From NCBI RefSeq assembly GCF_000484535.1, contig NC_022600.1:1054001-1118000 (forward strand): 64,000 nucleotides of DNA, given 5' to 3'. A program made the position numbers and the translations under genes. The notes under the pieces were generated by a model. It did not search any database. It was given only the letters and a program-made list of their open reading frames with translations, and had not been told where the DNA came from. Source of the stretch: Gloeobacter kilaueensis JS1 (GTDB lineage: Bacteria > Cyanobacteriota > Cyanobacteriia > Gloeobacterales > Gloeobacteraceae). How positions within the stretch are numbered: position 1 is the stretch's first letter; each line of letters begins with the position of its first letter. Below, piece by piece: positions 16,585 to 24,928 of the stretch.

Positions 16585-17205
16585 ATGTCTCATCCTCACG
16601 TTACTGCTGCAAAGCGCACCTTCGGTATCAATCCACGTGCGTTGCGTCGAGCAGGCAAAGTGCCAGCTGTTCTCTACGGACACCAAGGCACCCAGTCCGT
16701 GTCTTTAGAAGTGGAACTAGCTGCTGTCGAGCAGTTGATGCAGCGAGCATCAGTTAACAACACGGTCATAGATATTGTCATCGCTGGAGTTTGGTCTGGA
16801 GAGGTACTGCTGCGCGAGAAGCAAATGGACCATCTACTTCAAAAACCCCAGCATTTGAGTTTTTTTGCAATTGCTGGACACGGCCCTATCACAATGAACT
16901 TGCCAATTGTCTTTATTGGTGAGCCAGCTAGAGTGACTGGCGAGCGTGGCATAATGGAAAAAGTACTCACAGAACTGGCCGTCATTGCCAGTCCGGAGTC
17001 GGTGCCTGAATCGATCGAAGTCGATGTGAGCAGGCTGGGTATCGACGACGTTCTGCACGTGGGAGACATTGAACTGCCGGTTGGCCTAGAAGTGCTAGGC
17101 AACATGGAGAGGGTAGTGGTGATCGTAAAACCCTCTGCTATGAGCAATGAACTGGCTTCACTCGAAGCGGGCACGCCCGCTATCTCCCAGCTACCCGCAG
17201 CCTAA
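16585..17205 (+). CDS. rplY: 50S ribosomal protein L25/general stress protein Ctc
   Basis: This is a 206-residue protein of the long (CTC) L25 type. The N-terminal 5S rRNA-binding domain has GKVPAVLYGHQGTQSVSLEV, and a C-terminal TL5-like beta domain includes IPESIEVDVS-like PESVPESIEVDVSRLGIDD and GDIELPVGLEVL. L25 binds 5S rRNA in the large subunit; CTC proteins are linked to stress. The segment between residues 50 and 90 is less conserved. The gene is monocistronic. Confidence 0.9.
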   Translation: MSHPHVTAAKRTFGINPRALRRAGKVPAVLYGHQGTQSVSLEVELAAVEQLMQRASVNNTVIDIVIAGVWSGEVLLREKQMDHLLQKPQHLSFFAIAGHGPITMNLPIVFIGEPARVTGERGIMEKVLTELAVIASPESVPESIEVDVSRLGIDDVLHVGDIELPVGLEVLGNMERVVVIVKPSAMSNELASLEAGTPAISQLPAA

Positions 17206-17271
17206 CACTGCCTTCGCCTGGAGCGCAGTGCAGATGGCACTGTCAGATGAGGCCACCAATTTTCGGGGGGT

Positions 17272-17463
17272 ACCTGCGCCTACGAATCCGGTTGGCATAG
17301 GTCTGTGCGAACTTGCGGCACCAAGAGCAGATAGTCTCGCAGGTTAGCGGCACGCCGCGCACAGCAATCAACTCCTCGACATCGCCATAGCTAAGGGCAA
17401 AGCGGAAATAGAGCCAGCCGCAACGGGAGATGGTCTCAGGCGGGAAGCAGCGGTGGAGAGGGG
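17272..17463 (-). pseudogene. IS6-family transposase N-terminal scrap
   Basis: On the minus strand LHRCFPPETISRCGWLYFRF, LSYGDVEELIAVRG and LTCETICSWCRKFAQTYANR match the IS6 remnant at 13801 (HRFPPEIIS, YRDVEEMM, CRKFAQTFAN). After RRRR the match stops at a C-rich stretch. No catalytic core is present. Confidence 0.75.
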
Positions 17464-17638
17464 AATGGGGAGTGCTCGTCGCTCTACAGTGCCAGACGCC
17501 CACTCCTTGAACTTGACAATGCCGACTAGCTTATCCCCCGGCCCGAACTCACGTTATGGTGAAGTTCGCGGATTCCCTCTGCCTCACCACCTGGAGGCGA
17601 TGTGCCCCAACTGTTCGCTGCCTCAAGGAGATGTACAG

Positions 17639-19228
17639 ATGTTACACAGAACTGGCTGGTCAATCGCCCTGGCGATTCTTGTCTCGGGCTGCTTTGCCAG
17701 TGCCGCTCGGACACAGCAGGCGATGAGTGTTCGGCGCGGCACGAGCCCCAGCATCTGTACAATCGCAGGTACCCGCTGCAGCAGTAGCGCTACGACGGCA
17801 TCGACCGCTCTGGCATTTAACTTCGTACCCACGAACAAGGTGCATTCCGGCGACCCACTTTCCATCCGGCTGACAGGACTATCTGCAGGCGCAACCGTCG
17901 AGATTACTGCCCAACGCCTCGTGCCGGCGGACAAACCAACGCTCTATCGCTCCTCGGCTACTTTTCAAGCCGATACCAACGGCGTGATCGATCTAGCTAC
18001 TACCCCAGCCCTTTCGGGCTCCTTCACCGGCATCGACCCCACCGGCCTTTTCTGGTCGATGCTTCCTACCACCGCATCAATCGCGGGCTTTGCGCCGGGT
18101 CTGGTTCAACTCCAGGCAAGCGCCGCAGGAAAACCGTTGGCGATCGGGGAAGTAACACTCCTCGATAGCGATCCGAATGTGCGAATCGAGGCGGTGGACG
18201 CGTTTGCCGGAGCAGTGCTTGCCCATCCACCGCGTCAGAGCAAACCGCCGGTGCTCATCGTTCTGGGTGGCTCAGAAGGCGGGGCCACCACAGCTCGCAG
18301 TCTGGCTGGGCGGCTTGCTCCCTATGGGTTTGCTGTTCTAGGGCTGCCCTACTACTCGCCCGATTTCGGTGGCAAACAGGAGGTGCCGGGGTTGCCCTCC
18401 AGCTTCGCTCGATTGCCAGTGGACCGCCTCGCTCAGGTGCGCGCCTGGTTGCAAAAGCGCTCCGACATCGACGCAAGTCGAATTGCTATCTACGGAGTCT
18501 CAAAAGGAGCAGAATTTGCCCTCATCGCTGCAAGCAAGTATCCCTGGCTCACCTCGGTGGTAGCAGTGGTGCCCAGTGATGTGGTCTGGGAGGGCTGGGG
18601 GGCCACTGCCCAGCCGCCAGGATCACAACCGTCGTTTTCCTTCGAGGGAAAAGCACTGCCTTTTACTCCATACGATGGCATCGACAAAGAATTTGCCAAG
18701 TTCTCCCAGCCTGGTGCGGTGGTGCGTCTGCGCATTCCCCACGATGCAGGGCGACGAGCCAACCCCGAACGAGCCGCCGCTGCCCGCATTCGAGTCGAGG
18801 ACTTTGCAGGCGAGATGATGGTGGTGGGTGGAATGGAAGACCAAGTCTGGGCTTCCGGGCTGATGGCTCAGAATATCGCTGAGCGCCGTGCGGAGGCGGG
18901 ACGCAAGACAACGGCCCTCATCTACCCGGAGGCCGGGCATCCGCTGAGCGGTGATGGCTGGAAACCGACCACTGACTACGGTGCAGGTCTAGGAGGTAGC
19001 CCGGCGGGCAATGCCCACGCCCAATACGACGCTTGGCCCAAGACCATCGCTTTCCTGCTCCGGACGTTGAAGGTATCGGCTGACAGGGACAGTTGGTCCA
19101 CGAGGGATAGGATGAGCGACGGTGCTGTTGGCGAATTCGACAAGGGGCTAAAAGGCAAGACATGGATTTCAGACTGGAAGATGGGCCTGCGGAGGTCTAT
19201 GGTTTCGAAAGGGTCGCCACCTACCTGA
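17639..19228 (+). CDS. Acyl-CoA thioesterase/BAAT-family hydrolase, lipoprotein-like
   Basis: The ATG at 17639 follows CAAGGAG and opens a 529-residue protein with a signal sequence ending LVSGCFAS, a possible lipobox. An N-terminal beta domain (residues about 60-190; LSIRLTGLSAGATVEI) resembles the acyl-CoA thioester hydrolase/BAAT N domain. An alpha/beta-hydrolase domain follows, with nucleophile motif GVSKGAE, a candidate Asp in GGMEDQVW and His in EAGHPL. Eukaryotic relatives cleave or conjugate acyl-CoA; the bacterial substrate is unknown. The last 45 residues after FLLRTLKV look unlike the family and may be read-through into foreign sequence. Confidence 0.8.
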   Translation: MLHRTGWSIALAILVSGCFASAARTQQAMSVRRGTSPSICTIAGTRCSSSATTASTALAFNFVPTNKVHSGDPLSIRLTGLSAGATVEITAQRLVPADKPTLYRSSATFQADTNGVIDLATTPALSGSFTGIDPTGLFWSMLPTTASIAGFAPGLVQLQASAAGKPLAIGEVTLLDSDPNVRIEAVDAFAGAVLAHPPRQSKPPVLIVLGGSEGGATTARSLAGRLAPYGFAVLGLPYYSPDFGGKQEVPGLPSSFARLPVDRLAQVRAWLQKRSDIDASRIAIYGVSKGAEFALIAASKYPWLTSVVAVVPSDVVWEGWGATAQPPGSQPSFSFEGKALPFTPYDGIDKEFAKFSQPGAVVRLRIPHDAGRRANPERAAAARIRVEDFAGEMMVVGGMEDQVWASGLMAQNIAERRAEAGRKTTALIYPEAGHPLSGDGWKPTTDYGAGLGGSPAGNAHAQYDAWPKTIAFLLRTLKVSADRDSWSTRDRMSDGAVGEFDKGLKGKTWISDWKMGLRRSMVSKGSPPT

Positions 19229-19377
19229 CAGATCTATCGTATATGGATAGGCAACTGACACGTCCTTCGACAGGTTGCCAGAGGTCACAGATAGGTAACC
19301 GGGCCAGCAACAGGAACTGGCACTAGCCTTCCATTTACCAGATACAGCCGACGCTTCTTCGGCACAGCATTGAATCT

Positions 19378-20058
19378 ATGTCTCGTGTGTTTTCCCGTTT
19401 CCGGAACTTCTGGCCTTTGCTATCCGGCCTGCCCCTCGCGGGTCTGCTCGTGGCCGCCCTGGCCCTGTGGGTTTTCACCGCACTGGGCGAGGATGTCCTT
19501 GAAAAGGAAAGCTTCGCCTTCGACCAGTCCATCCTGCTTGCCATCCGTCGCCTCCACTCCCCGACACTGGACACCTTGATGAGCGGCATTACCACCCTGG
19601 GAGATCCGAAAGTGCTGGTGGTGTTGAGCGTGGGTCTGAGCGTGGCCCTGGCCCTGCGTCGGCGAAGGGCGGAGGGGCTGACTTTGCTGGTAGCTGGGGG
19701 CGGGGCAGCGGCGCTCAACTTGCTACTCAAGAACCTCTTCGCGCGTTCGAGGCCCGAACTGTGGCAGCGGGTGGTCGCGGTGATCAATTACTCTTTCCCG
19801 AGTGGTCACGCCATGGGTTCTCTCGTCATCTACGGCCTGGTAGGCTACCTGCTCATCAAACACGCGAAGCACTCGCGGGGTTGGATAGCTGCTGCCACGA
19901 TCGCGCTTATCGCTGTCATTGGCTTCAGTCGCCTCTACCTGGGCGTGCATTGGCCCACCGACATCATCGCCGGGTACGCCGCCGGGCTGGTGTGGCTGAC
20001 GGCCTGTATCCTCACCCTGCGCCTGTGGCAAGGACGAGACTCGGCTGCAGAAAAGTAA
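19378..20058 (+). CDS. PAP2-family membrane phosphatase
   Basis: The 226-residue multi-pass protein has all three PAP2 signature motifs: KNLFARSRPE (motif 1, KxxxxxxRP), FPSGHAMGS (PSGH, motif 2) and SRLYLGVHWPTDIIAG (SRxxxxxHxxxD, motif 3). Such enzymes remove phosphate from lipids such as phosphatidate or undecaprenyl pyrophosphate on the outer face of the membrane. About five transmembrane helices are visible. It is followed within 50 bases by an IS3 remnant on the other strand. Confidence 0.93.
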   Translation: MSRVFSRFRNFWPLLSGLPLAGLLVAALALWVFTALGEDVLEKESFAFDQSILLAIRRLHSPTLDTLMSGITTLGDPKVLVVLSVGLSVALALRRRRAEGLTLLVAGGGAAALNLLLKNLFARSRPELWQRVVAVINYSFPSGHAMGSLVIYGLVGYLLIKHAKHSRGWIAAATIALIAVIGFSRLYLGVHWPTDIIAGYAAGLVWLTACILTLRLWQGRDSAAEK

Positions 20059-20104
20059 AACTCCCACGTGCTTTTCGCCGCATAGCACACGACAGGCAAT
20101 CTAC

Positions 20105-20483
20105 TGAGATTGCCCAGGTTTTGCGGTCTGTAGATGTTGAGCCATCGACCACCCATTCGGGTGGCAGGCCAGCCCACCACTCGACGGGAAAATAGATCGA
20201 TGACCACAGCCAGGGTCGTTGACCCAACGACCCCCATCTGCAGTTGCTGGTTTTCCCGACGCAGGCGAGCCAGTTCCTGGCGCTCCACGCTCGTCGAAGG
20301 GGCATCACAGAAGTGCTATGGAGTCGGTCAATCTGGGACTGGCGGAAGAGAGCGGCTGAGGGTGGTTTGGCAGATGCCGAGGTTCTTAGCAAGCTGGGTG
20401 ACGGATTTGCCGGACTCTCGGGCAATGCGAACGGCTTGTTGCTTCTGCTCAGAGGTGTACTGCTGGTGAGATTTTGGTGGCAT
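20105..20483 (-). pseudogene. IS3-family transposase remnant (OrfA fused by deletion to part of OrfB)
   Basis: On the minus strand from the ATG at 20483: MPPKSHQQYTSEQKQQAV, then QLAKNLGICQTTLSR (OrfA helix-turn-helix). A frameshift follows, then ERQELARLRRENQQLQM (leucine-zipper part), and after an internal deletion LAVVIDLFSRRVVGW of the OrfB core. A 20-base repeat then separates this from SMAQHLQTA. The rest of OrfB is absent. The stretch 20484-20661 holds only the IS end and no gene. Confidence 0.85.
20151..20170 (-). repeat. Small dispersed hairpin repeat, copy 4 (inside IS3 remnant)
   Basis: On the plus strand it is ACCCATTCGGGTGGCAGGCC, opposite in orientation to the transposase frame. 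Removing these 20 bases joins SRRVVGW to SMAQHLQTA, the normal IS3 OrfB sequence. The stem is ACCC/GGGT, so both sides of the outer pair differ from the C/G version of other copies (compensatory change). Confidence 0.78.
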
Positions 20484-20661
20484 GGACTCCTCCTTGGTTC
20501 CAAGTCTACTGAGGGAGTCCACCAAATCCAGGCAATCTCAATCTCGATGCGAAGGAGGGCTTGGCTTGAGTCAATATCTCACCTCTATGCGCTTTTGCTA
20601 ACTAGAGTGCAGTTCTTGATCGCAGACAATGTGCTTACATGGCTCGTCACCGTGGGCACAT

Positions 20662-21000
20662 TCATTTAATAGCTCGGAAGCGATACTTTTTCTTATCTTC
20701 CTGCTTGTCTTGGTTAATCAGGATGGAGCCACTGCCCTTACAGTGTGAGCAGTAAGGGCTGAGCCCTGATTTTTTGAGGCGGGCGCACACCAGCGGCCAG
20801 TGCAACGAGCAGAACAGGCCACTAGGCATATCGAAGTCCATGCCTACCGGGTCCAGCCGCCCTGCCCACAAAAGCACAGCTTTATCTTCATCATCCAGTT
20901 GATCGAGCGAGCGGACCCGCTCGGCATAATCGACATTCAGGCGTGCGGCGGCGGCACTCCAGCCAATTCCACCACATTTGCCGCACTTCAGCTTTTGCAT
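20662..21000 (-). CDS. Small zinc-ribbon-like hypothetical protein
   Basis: From the ATG at 21000 the product is 112 residues. It has an N-terminal CGKCGG pair (residues 6-9) and a second cluster near the C-terminus (LFCSLHWPLVC and YCSHCKGSGS) that could bind zinc. The tail is lysine-rich. I do not recognise the family. It lies between an IS3 remnant and a truncated integrase, so it is probably part of a degraded integrated element. Confidence 0.6.
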   Translation of the reverse strand: MQKLKCGKCGGIGWSAAAARLNVDYAERVRSLDQLDDEDKAVLLWAGRLDPVGMDFDMPSGLFCSLHWPLVCARLKKSGLSPYCSHCKGSGSILINQDKQEDKKKYRFRAIK

Positions 21001-21089
21001 CTTGACTTGAGTTTTGTGATTTGGTACTTCGCTTGCGTCCAGTGTACGCAATTGAGTGACAAGTCAAAAAACCGTCCGGCCTGAGCGGC

Positions 21090-21806
21090 TCACCCAAATA
21101 CGGCAATTGCTGAATAGATGCACTGCCACCCTGGATTGGGAATTTTTTCACGCCACGCTTCTATTTCAGAATCTTCCGGCAAGTTGCGCGGCAGCACTTG
21201 TTTAGCCGTATGGGTTCCTTTGAGGGCTTTGATATCAAAATTGAGTTCCGGTTTTGCGAACTCAGCCAACTTGCCCATCGCAAAGCAGAATTTCTCACGG
21301 GCTCGTGTCCCCGCAGGCTTACTTAAGATGGCCTGATGCAAAAGCTCCACAGTGAACGGGGCATCTTGATCTAGTTGAATAAAAGCGGCTCTGTAGCTTG
21401 CTTGCCAGGTAGCAAGCGGGCCAGGTTCTCTGGGTCTGCGTTGAAAGTAATCTTCCTCCATGCGAGCGATTACCTCCCGCAAGGTCGTAAGTGGGGGACT
21501 TTGCTTTTCTGCTGGCGGGCTTGACGGTTTATATTCATCCCAGGAAAAAACACCATTTTCCAACTGTTCACCCACCAGGCGGGCCTTACGTTCAGCAACA
21601 GCGATACCAGCGACAGAAGCACGCAGATGGAGAGGGATGCGCTGTTGAAAAGGTAGCTTCTTGGCGGAAGCAGGTAAGGGAGGCAAGGTTGCTCGCAAGT
21701 AGAGGTATCCGCCAACCAGGCTAATCTGCACTCCGCTTCCACGCTCTTTCAGGCGTTTGTTGGCCGCTAAGATAGCCAGGCACACTTTTTCAGCCACCTC
21801 AGACAT
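21090..21806 (-). pseudogene. Tyrosine recombinase/phage-type integrase, truncated before the catalytic residues
   Basis: From the ATG at 21806 (or 21815) about 238 residues are readable. The arm-binding region is LVGGYLYLRATLPP, LHLRASVAGIAVAERKARL and LENGVFSWDEY. A core-binding helical domain has IARMEEDYFQRRP and REKFCFAMGKLAEFA. The catalytic domain starts as LPEDSEIEAWREKIPNPGWQ but stops after YSAIAVFG, exactly where cyanobacterial integrases continue YGLRPHEV. The R-K-H-R-H-Y catalytic set is therefore absent. It sits 200 bases from the 3' end of tRNA-Lys, the usual integrase position. The gap 21807-22008 shows no gene. Confidence 0.7.
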
Positions 21807-22008
21807 GGCTTCCATCCCCTGGGCGCATCTGCTGGAATGCTACAAGCAAAGGGGTTTTGGCCCAAATTGGATAGCCAAAGTTATTGCCTAAATTTGCTCT
21901 CAGCTCTGGCTTTTTGAGCGGTTGCATCCGCTCTATCAGCAGGGCCAATGCAAAACACAGGAGAGCTACAAGCCTCTTGATAGGGGGCTTATAGTCTGAA
22001 AGGGTTGA

Positions 22009-22080
22009 TGGGCCGTCAGGGATTCGAACCCTGGACCAAGAGATTAAGAGTCTCCTGCTCTACCGCTGAGCTAACGACCC
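22009..22080 (-). tRNA. tRNA-Lys (CTT anticodon)
   Basis: Minus-strand cloverleaf: acceptor GGGTCGT pairs with ACGGCCC, the anticodon loop is CTCTTAA (anticodon CTT), the T loop is GGTTCGAATCC, and the discriminator is A. Its 3' end faces the truncated integrase gene. Confidence 0.93.
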
Positions 22081-22180
22081 AAATCAAGCTAGCACTTCAT
22101 TTGCGCCTTTGCCAGGGGTTGCCGTTCCAAAAAAGGGTGCGCTAATATACATGGTCTGTGCAAGCAATTGCGCCCCATTT

Positions 22181-22253
22181 GCCCTCATCGTCTAGAGGCC
22201 CAGGACACCGCCCTCTCACGGCGGCGACGCCGGTTCGAATCCGGCTGGGGGTA
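22181..22253 (+). tRNA. tRNA-Glu (CTC anticodon)
   Basis: Cloverleaf with anticodon stem CCGCC/GGCGG and loop CTCTCAC (anticodon CTC), D arm TCGTCTAGAGGCC-type typical of tRNA-Glu, and acceptor GCCCTCA against TGGGGGT with two wobble pairs. The pseudouridine synthase gene starts eight bases after its end. Confidence 0.93.
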
Positions 22254-22260
22254 TAAAAAT

Positions 22261-23187
22261 ATGGCCGAAAGCAGCGACAGCGCTGTGAATCAGGGCTGCA
22301 CCTACATCGATCGCATCGACCGCGTAGCAGCGGGGGCGACGGTCCTCGATTTTTACCGCGAGCGCTACCGCCATTCGCAGCCGCAGCAGTGGCGGGAGCG
22401 CATCGAGAAGGGAGAAGTGCTGCTCGATGGGAAAAGGACAGGGACTGGAGAAATCCTGCGCCCAGGCCAGGTGCTCAGCTACCACCGGCAACCCTGGCAG
22501 GAGCCACCGGTGCCGCTGCACTTCGAGATTCTCTACGAGGACGAGGTGGTGCTGGTCGTAGCCAAGCCTTCGGGGCTGCCAGTGCTGCCGGGGGGCGGCT
22601 TCGTCGAAAATACGCTGCTGGCCCAACTAAAAAAACACTTTCCTGAGCGCACACCTGTACCGGTGCATCGGCTGGGTCGGGGCACCTCGGGGCTGCTGTT
22701 GCTCGCCCGCACCCCAAAAAGTCGGGCGGCCCTCAGCGAACAGTTGCGCCGGCAGCAGATCACCAAGATTTACCGGGCTCTGGCCTCGGGCTCGCCGGTG
22801 GCCGATCACTTCGCGATCGACCAACCTATCGGCAAGGTGCCCTATCCGGGCCTGGGTTATCTCTGGGCCGCGACGGACGGGGGTCTTACTGCCTACAGCG
22901 AGTGCTCTGTGCTCCGCCGCCAGGCCCGAGACAGCCTGCTTGCCGTGACGATCCGCACCGGCAGGCCCCACCAGATCCGCATTCACCTCGCGGCTGCCGG
23001 GCATCCCCTGGTGGGCGACCCGCTCTACGGTCCCGGCGGGGTGCCGCAAGCAGTGGAAGGGGAAGGCAGACGGGCAGTACCGGGCGACTGCGGCTACTGG
23101 CTGCACGCCTGGAAATTGGGATTCAGGCACCCTGAGAGTGGCCGGGGGCTTGAGCTGACCTGTGCGCCCCCGCCTGGGCTCGCCTGA
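22261..23187 (+). CDS. RluA-family pseudouridine synthase
   Basis: From the ATG at 22261 the protein is 308 residues. An S4-like N-terminus includes WRERIEKGEVLLDGKRTG. The catalytic domain has VVLVVAKPSGLPVLPGGG, the HRLGRGTSGLLLLARTP motif (an RLGRxTSG variant; the usual RLDxxTSG has the catalytic Asp), and a C-terminal GRPHQIRIHLAAAGHPLVGD. The expected catalytic Asp position reads Gly in HRLGRGTSG, which deserves checking. RluA enzymes modify rRNA or tRNA uridines. Placement straight after tRNA-Glu may mean shared transcription. Confidence 0.88.
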   Translation: MAESSDSAVNQGCTYIDRIDRVAAGATVLDFYRERYRHSQPQQWRERIEKGEVLLDGKRTGTGEILRPGQVLSYHRQPWQEPPVPLHFEILYEDEVVLVVAKPSGLPVLPGGGFVENTLLAQLKKHFPERTPVPVHRLGRGTSGLLLLARTPKSRAALSEQLRRQQITKIYRALASGSPVADHFAIDQPIGKVPYPGLGYLWAATDGGLTAYSECSVLRRQARDSLLAVTIRTGRPHQIRIHLAAAGHPLVGDPLYGPGGVPQAVEGEGRRAVPGDCGYWLHAWKLGFRHPESGRGLELTCAPPPGLA

Positions 23188-23217
23188 GGTGCAGTTGCCT
23201 CCTGTAGCGCCAGCAGT

Positions 23218-24867
23218 TCAGTTGACGATGAGCTGCGGCTGGCCGTTGGGGATCGTAAAGGACTTGAGGGTAAAGCGGCTCGAAGTGGTGCTCACGATCG
23301 ACTTTACGGCCCGGTAGCTCACCTGCATCGAATCGGGGGTGATCACGGCCTTCGAGTAGACGTGGTACTTGAGGTCGAGGTAGAGGATGTGGGGGTTGGT
23401 CGCCTGCAGGAGCAACCGGCCCAAAGCGGTGAGGTTGAGGCCGCCCACCAGTTCGTAGACGCCCGCCGAGCTGACCGAGCCGCCCACCACTTCGACCGCT
23501 ACGGTCGGGCTGTTGGGGTCGGTAAAGTCGGGTTTGAGCAGACCCGCGTAGCAGTTGTGGATGTCGCCGGTCCAGAAGACGACGTTTTTGATCTGCCTGT
23601 CGCCGATAAATTGCAGCAGCTCCTGGCGCTCCGCCGGGTAGCCGTCCCAGGCGTCGAGGTTGATGTAGAGGGTGAGGCTGTTGATCAGATCCTGGTTCGC
23701 TCCCTGGTAGAGGCGGGGGTTTTTGATGGGCAGAGCCCGATCGAAGTAGCGCGGTGCCTGGCCGGTAGGACCAAATAGCGAAATGTCGATCGCCGCAAAG
23801 CGCATCGCCATCACTTCGTTGAGAATGACCTTCCAGCGTGCAGCGGAGGCGGCCAGGTTGTCCTTGAGCCAGGTTTTTTGACTCGTCCCCAGCATCGTGC
23901 GCGCCGGATCGTCCAGTTCCGGGCAGGGCGGGGTAAACAGGTCGCTCTTGCAGACCACACCGTCGCGGTACTGCCGCTCGTCGAGCACAAACAGATCCGC
24001 GAGGCTACCGAAGGAGAGCTTGCGGTAGAGCTGCACGCTCGCCTTGCCGTCGGAGCCAATCGCCAGTGGGCTGACCGGTTCGACCGGCAGATATTCGAGA
24101 AACGCCTGATAACCCGCCGCCTGGCGCGCCTCGTCGCTCGCGGAGGTAAGTTCGGTTCCGGCGTAGTTGTTGAAGACCTCGTGGTCGTCCCAGAGATGAA
24201 TCCAGCAGAACTGGCGGCGCACCTCCCGATAATTCGCATCGCTCAGGTAGAGCCTGTACTTCTGGCGGTACTCGTCGAGGGTGGTCGCTTCGCCGCCACC
24301 GATCGTATCGAGGCGCACCTGGCCTTTTTGAAAGTCAGCGGCACCGGTCTCGTAGATGTTGTCGCCCAGGTGGACGCAAAAGTCGGCATCGTCGTCGGCG
24401 ACGATCGCGGCGAAGACTGTGTAGTAGCCCTGGGTAAAGTCCTGGCAGCTGACGTAGGCAAAGGTGAGCCGGGCAGGCTCGCTACCCGCTGCTGGAGCCG
24501 TCTTCGTGCGACCGGTAACGCTGGTGTAGCCGGTGTCGCTCGTGAAGCGGTAGTAATAACGGCTAAAAGCAGCCAGGCCGCTGACGCGCACTTTGACGGT
24601 GTAGTCGCTGCTTGCGTCGGTCACCTGGCTGCCGGTGGCGACGATGGTCGAAAAACCGCTGTCGGCAGCCACCTCGTAGCGCACCGTCACCGCCCCGCTG
24701 CCCTGGAACGCCTCCGGCACCCTGGTCCAGAGGAGTACCCCGTCGGGTTGGGGTTCCCCCGAGGCCACACCGTAGTCGTCGGTGGCCTGGGCAAAACCCG
24801 ATTCGCCAGCCAGCAGCAAGGCCGGTACAGCCAGCGTCCCTTTGAGAACTGAGCGGCGGTTGAACAT
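23218..24867 (-). CDS. phoD: PhoD-family alkaline phosphatase/phosphodiesterase, Tat-exported
   Basis: This 549-residue protein begins MFNRRSVLKGTLAVPALLLA, a Tat-type leader (RR followed by S/V-L-K). An N-terminal beta domain (YGVASGEPQPDGVLLWTRVP) is followed by the metallophosphatase core with FAYVSCQDF, VHLGDNIYE, LWDDHEVFNNYAG, VLDERQYRDG and WTGDIHNCYAG. These supply the calcium/iron ligands in PhoD. The enzyme releases phosphate from esters outside the cytoplasm when phosphate is scarce. A direct repeat resembling a Pho box lies 43-61 bases upstream. Confidence 0.92.
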   Translation of the reverse strand: MFNRRSVLKGTLAVPALLLAGESGFAQATDDYGVASGEPQPDGVLLWTRVPEAFQGSGAVTVRYEVAADSGFSTIVATGSQVTDASSDYTVKVRVSGLAAFSRYYYRFTSDTGYTSVTGRTKTAPAAGSEPARLTFAYVSCQDFTQGYYTVFAAIVADDDADFCVHLGDNIYETGAADFQKGQVRLDTIGGGEATTLDEYRQKYRLYLSDANYREVRRQFCWIHLWDDHEVFNNYAGTELTSASDEARQAAGYQAFLEYLPVEPVSPLAIGSDGKASVQLYRKLSFGSLADLFVLDERQYRDGVVCKSDLFTPPCPELDDPARTMLGTSQKTWLKDNLAASAARWKVILNEVMAMRFAAIDISLFGPTGQAPRYFDRALPIKNPRLYQGANQDLINSLTLYINLDAWDGYPAERQELLQFIGDRQIKNVVFWTGDIHNCYAGLLKPDFTDPNSPTVAVEVVGGSVSSAGVYELVGGLNLTALGRLLLQATNPHILYLDLKYHVYSKAVITPDSMQVSYRAVKSIVSTTSSRFTLKSFTIPNGQPQLIVN

Positions 24868-24909
24868 GTGCAGTGCTCCAGAATGACCAGAGCAAAGTTA
24901 CCGCGATTG

Positions 24910-24928
24910 CTTTAAGGCAGCTTTAAGG
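24910..24928 (-). promoter_or_regulatory. Pho-box-like direct repeat upstream of phoD
   Basis: Two copies of CTTTAAGG occur at an 11-base period (24910-24917 and 24921-24928). On the phoD strand this reads CTTAAAG repeated. Cyanobacterial Pho boxes are CTTAACCT-like octamers spaced 11 bases apart, so spacing and core fit, but the last bases differ. The rest of 24868-25172 has no other evident feature. Confidence 0.45.

Noticed and set aside
17250-17285. Possible fifth copy of the small hairpin element at the break of the IS6 scrap (CCGAAAATTGG)
   Set aside because: It shares a C-run and GAA with the element but lacks the ATTC loop-stem symmetry and CAGG tail; similarity is too weak.
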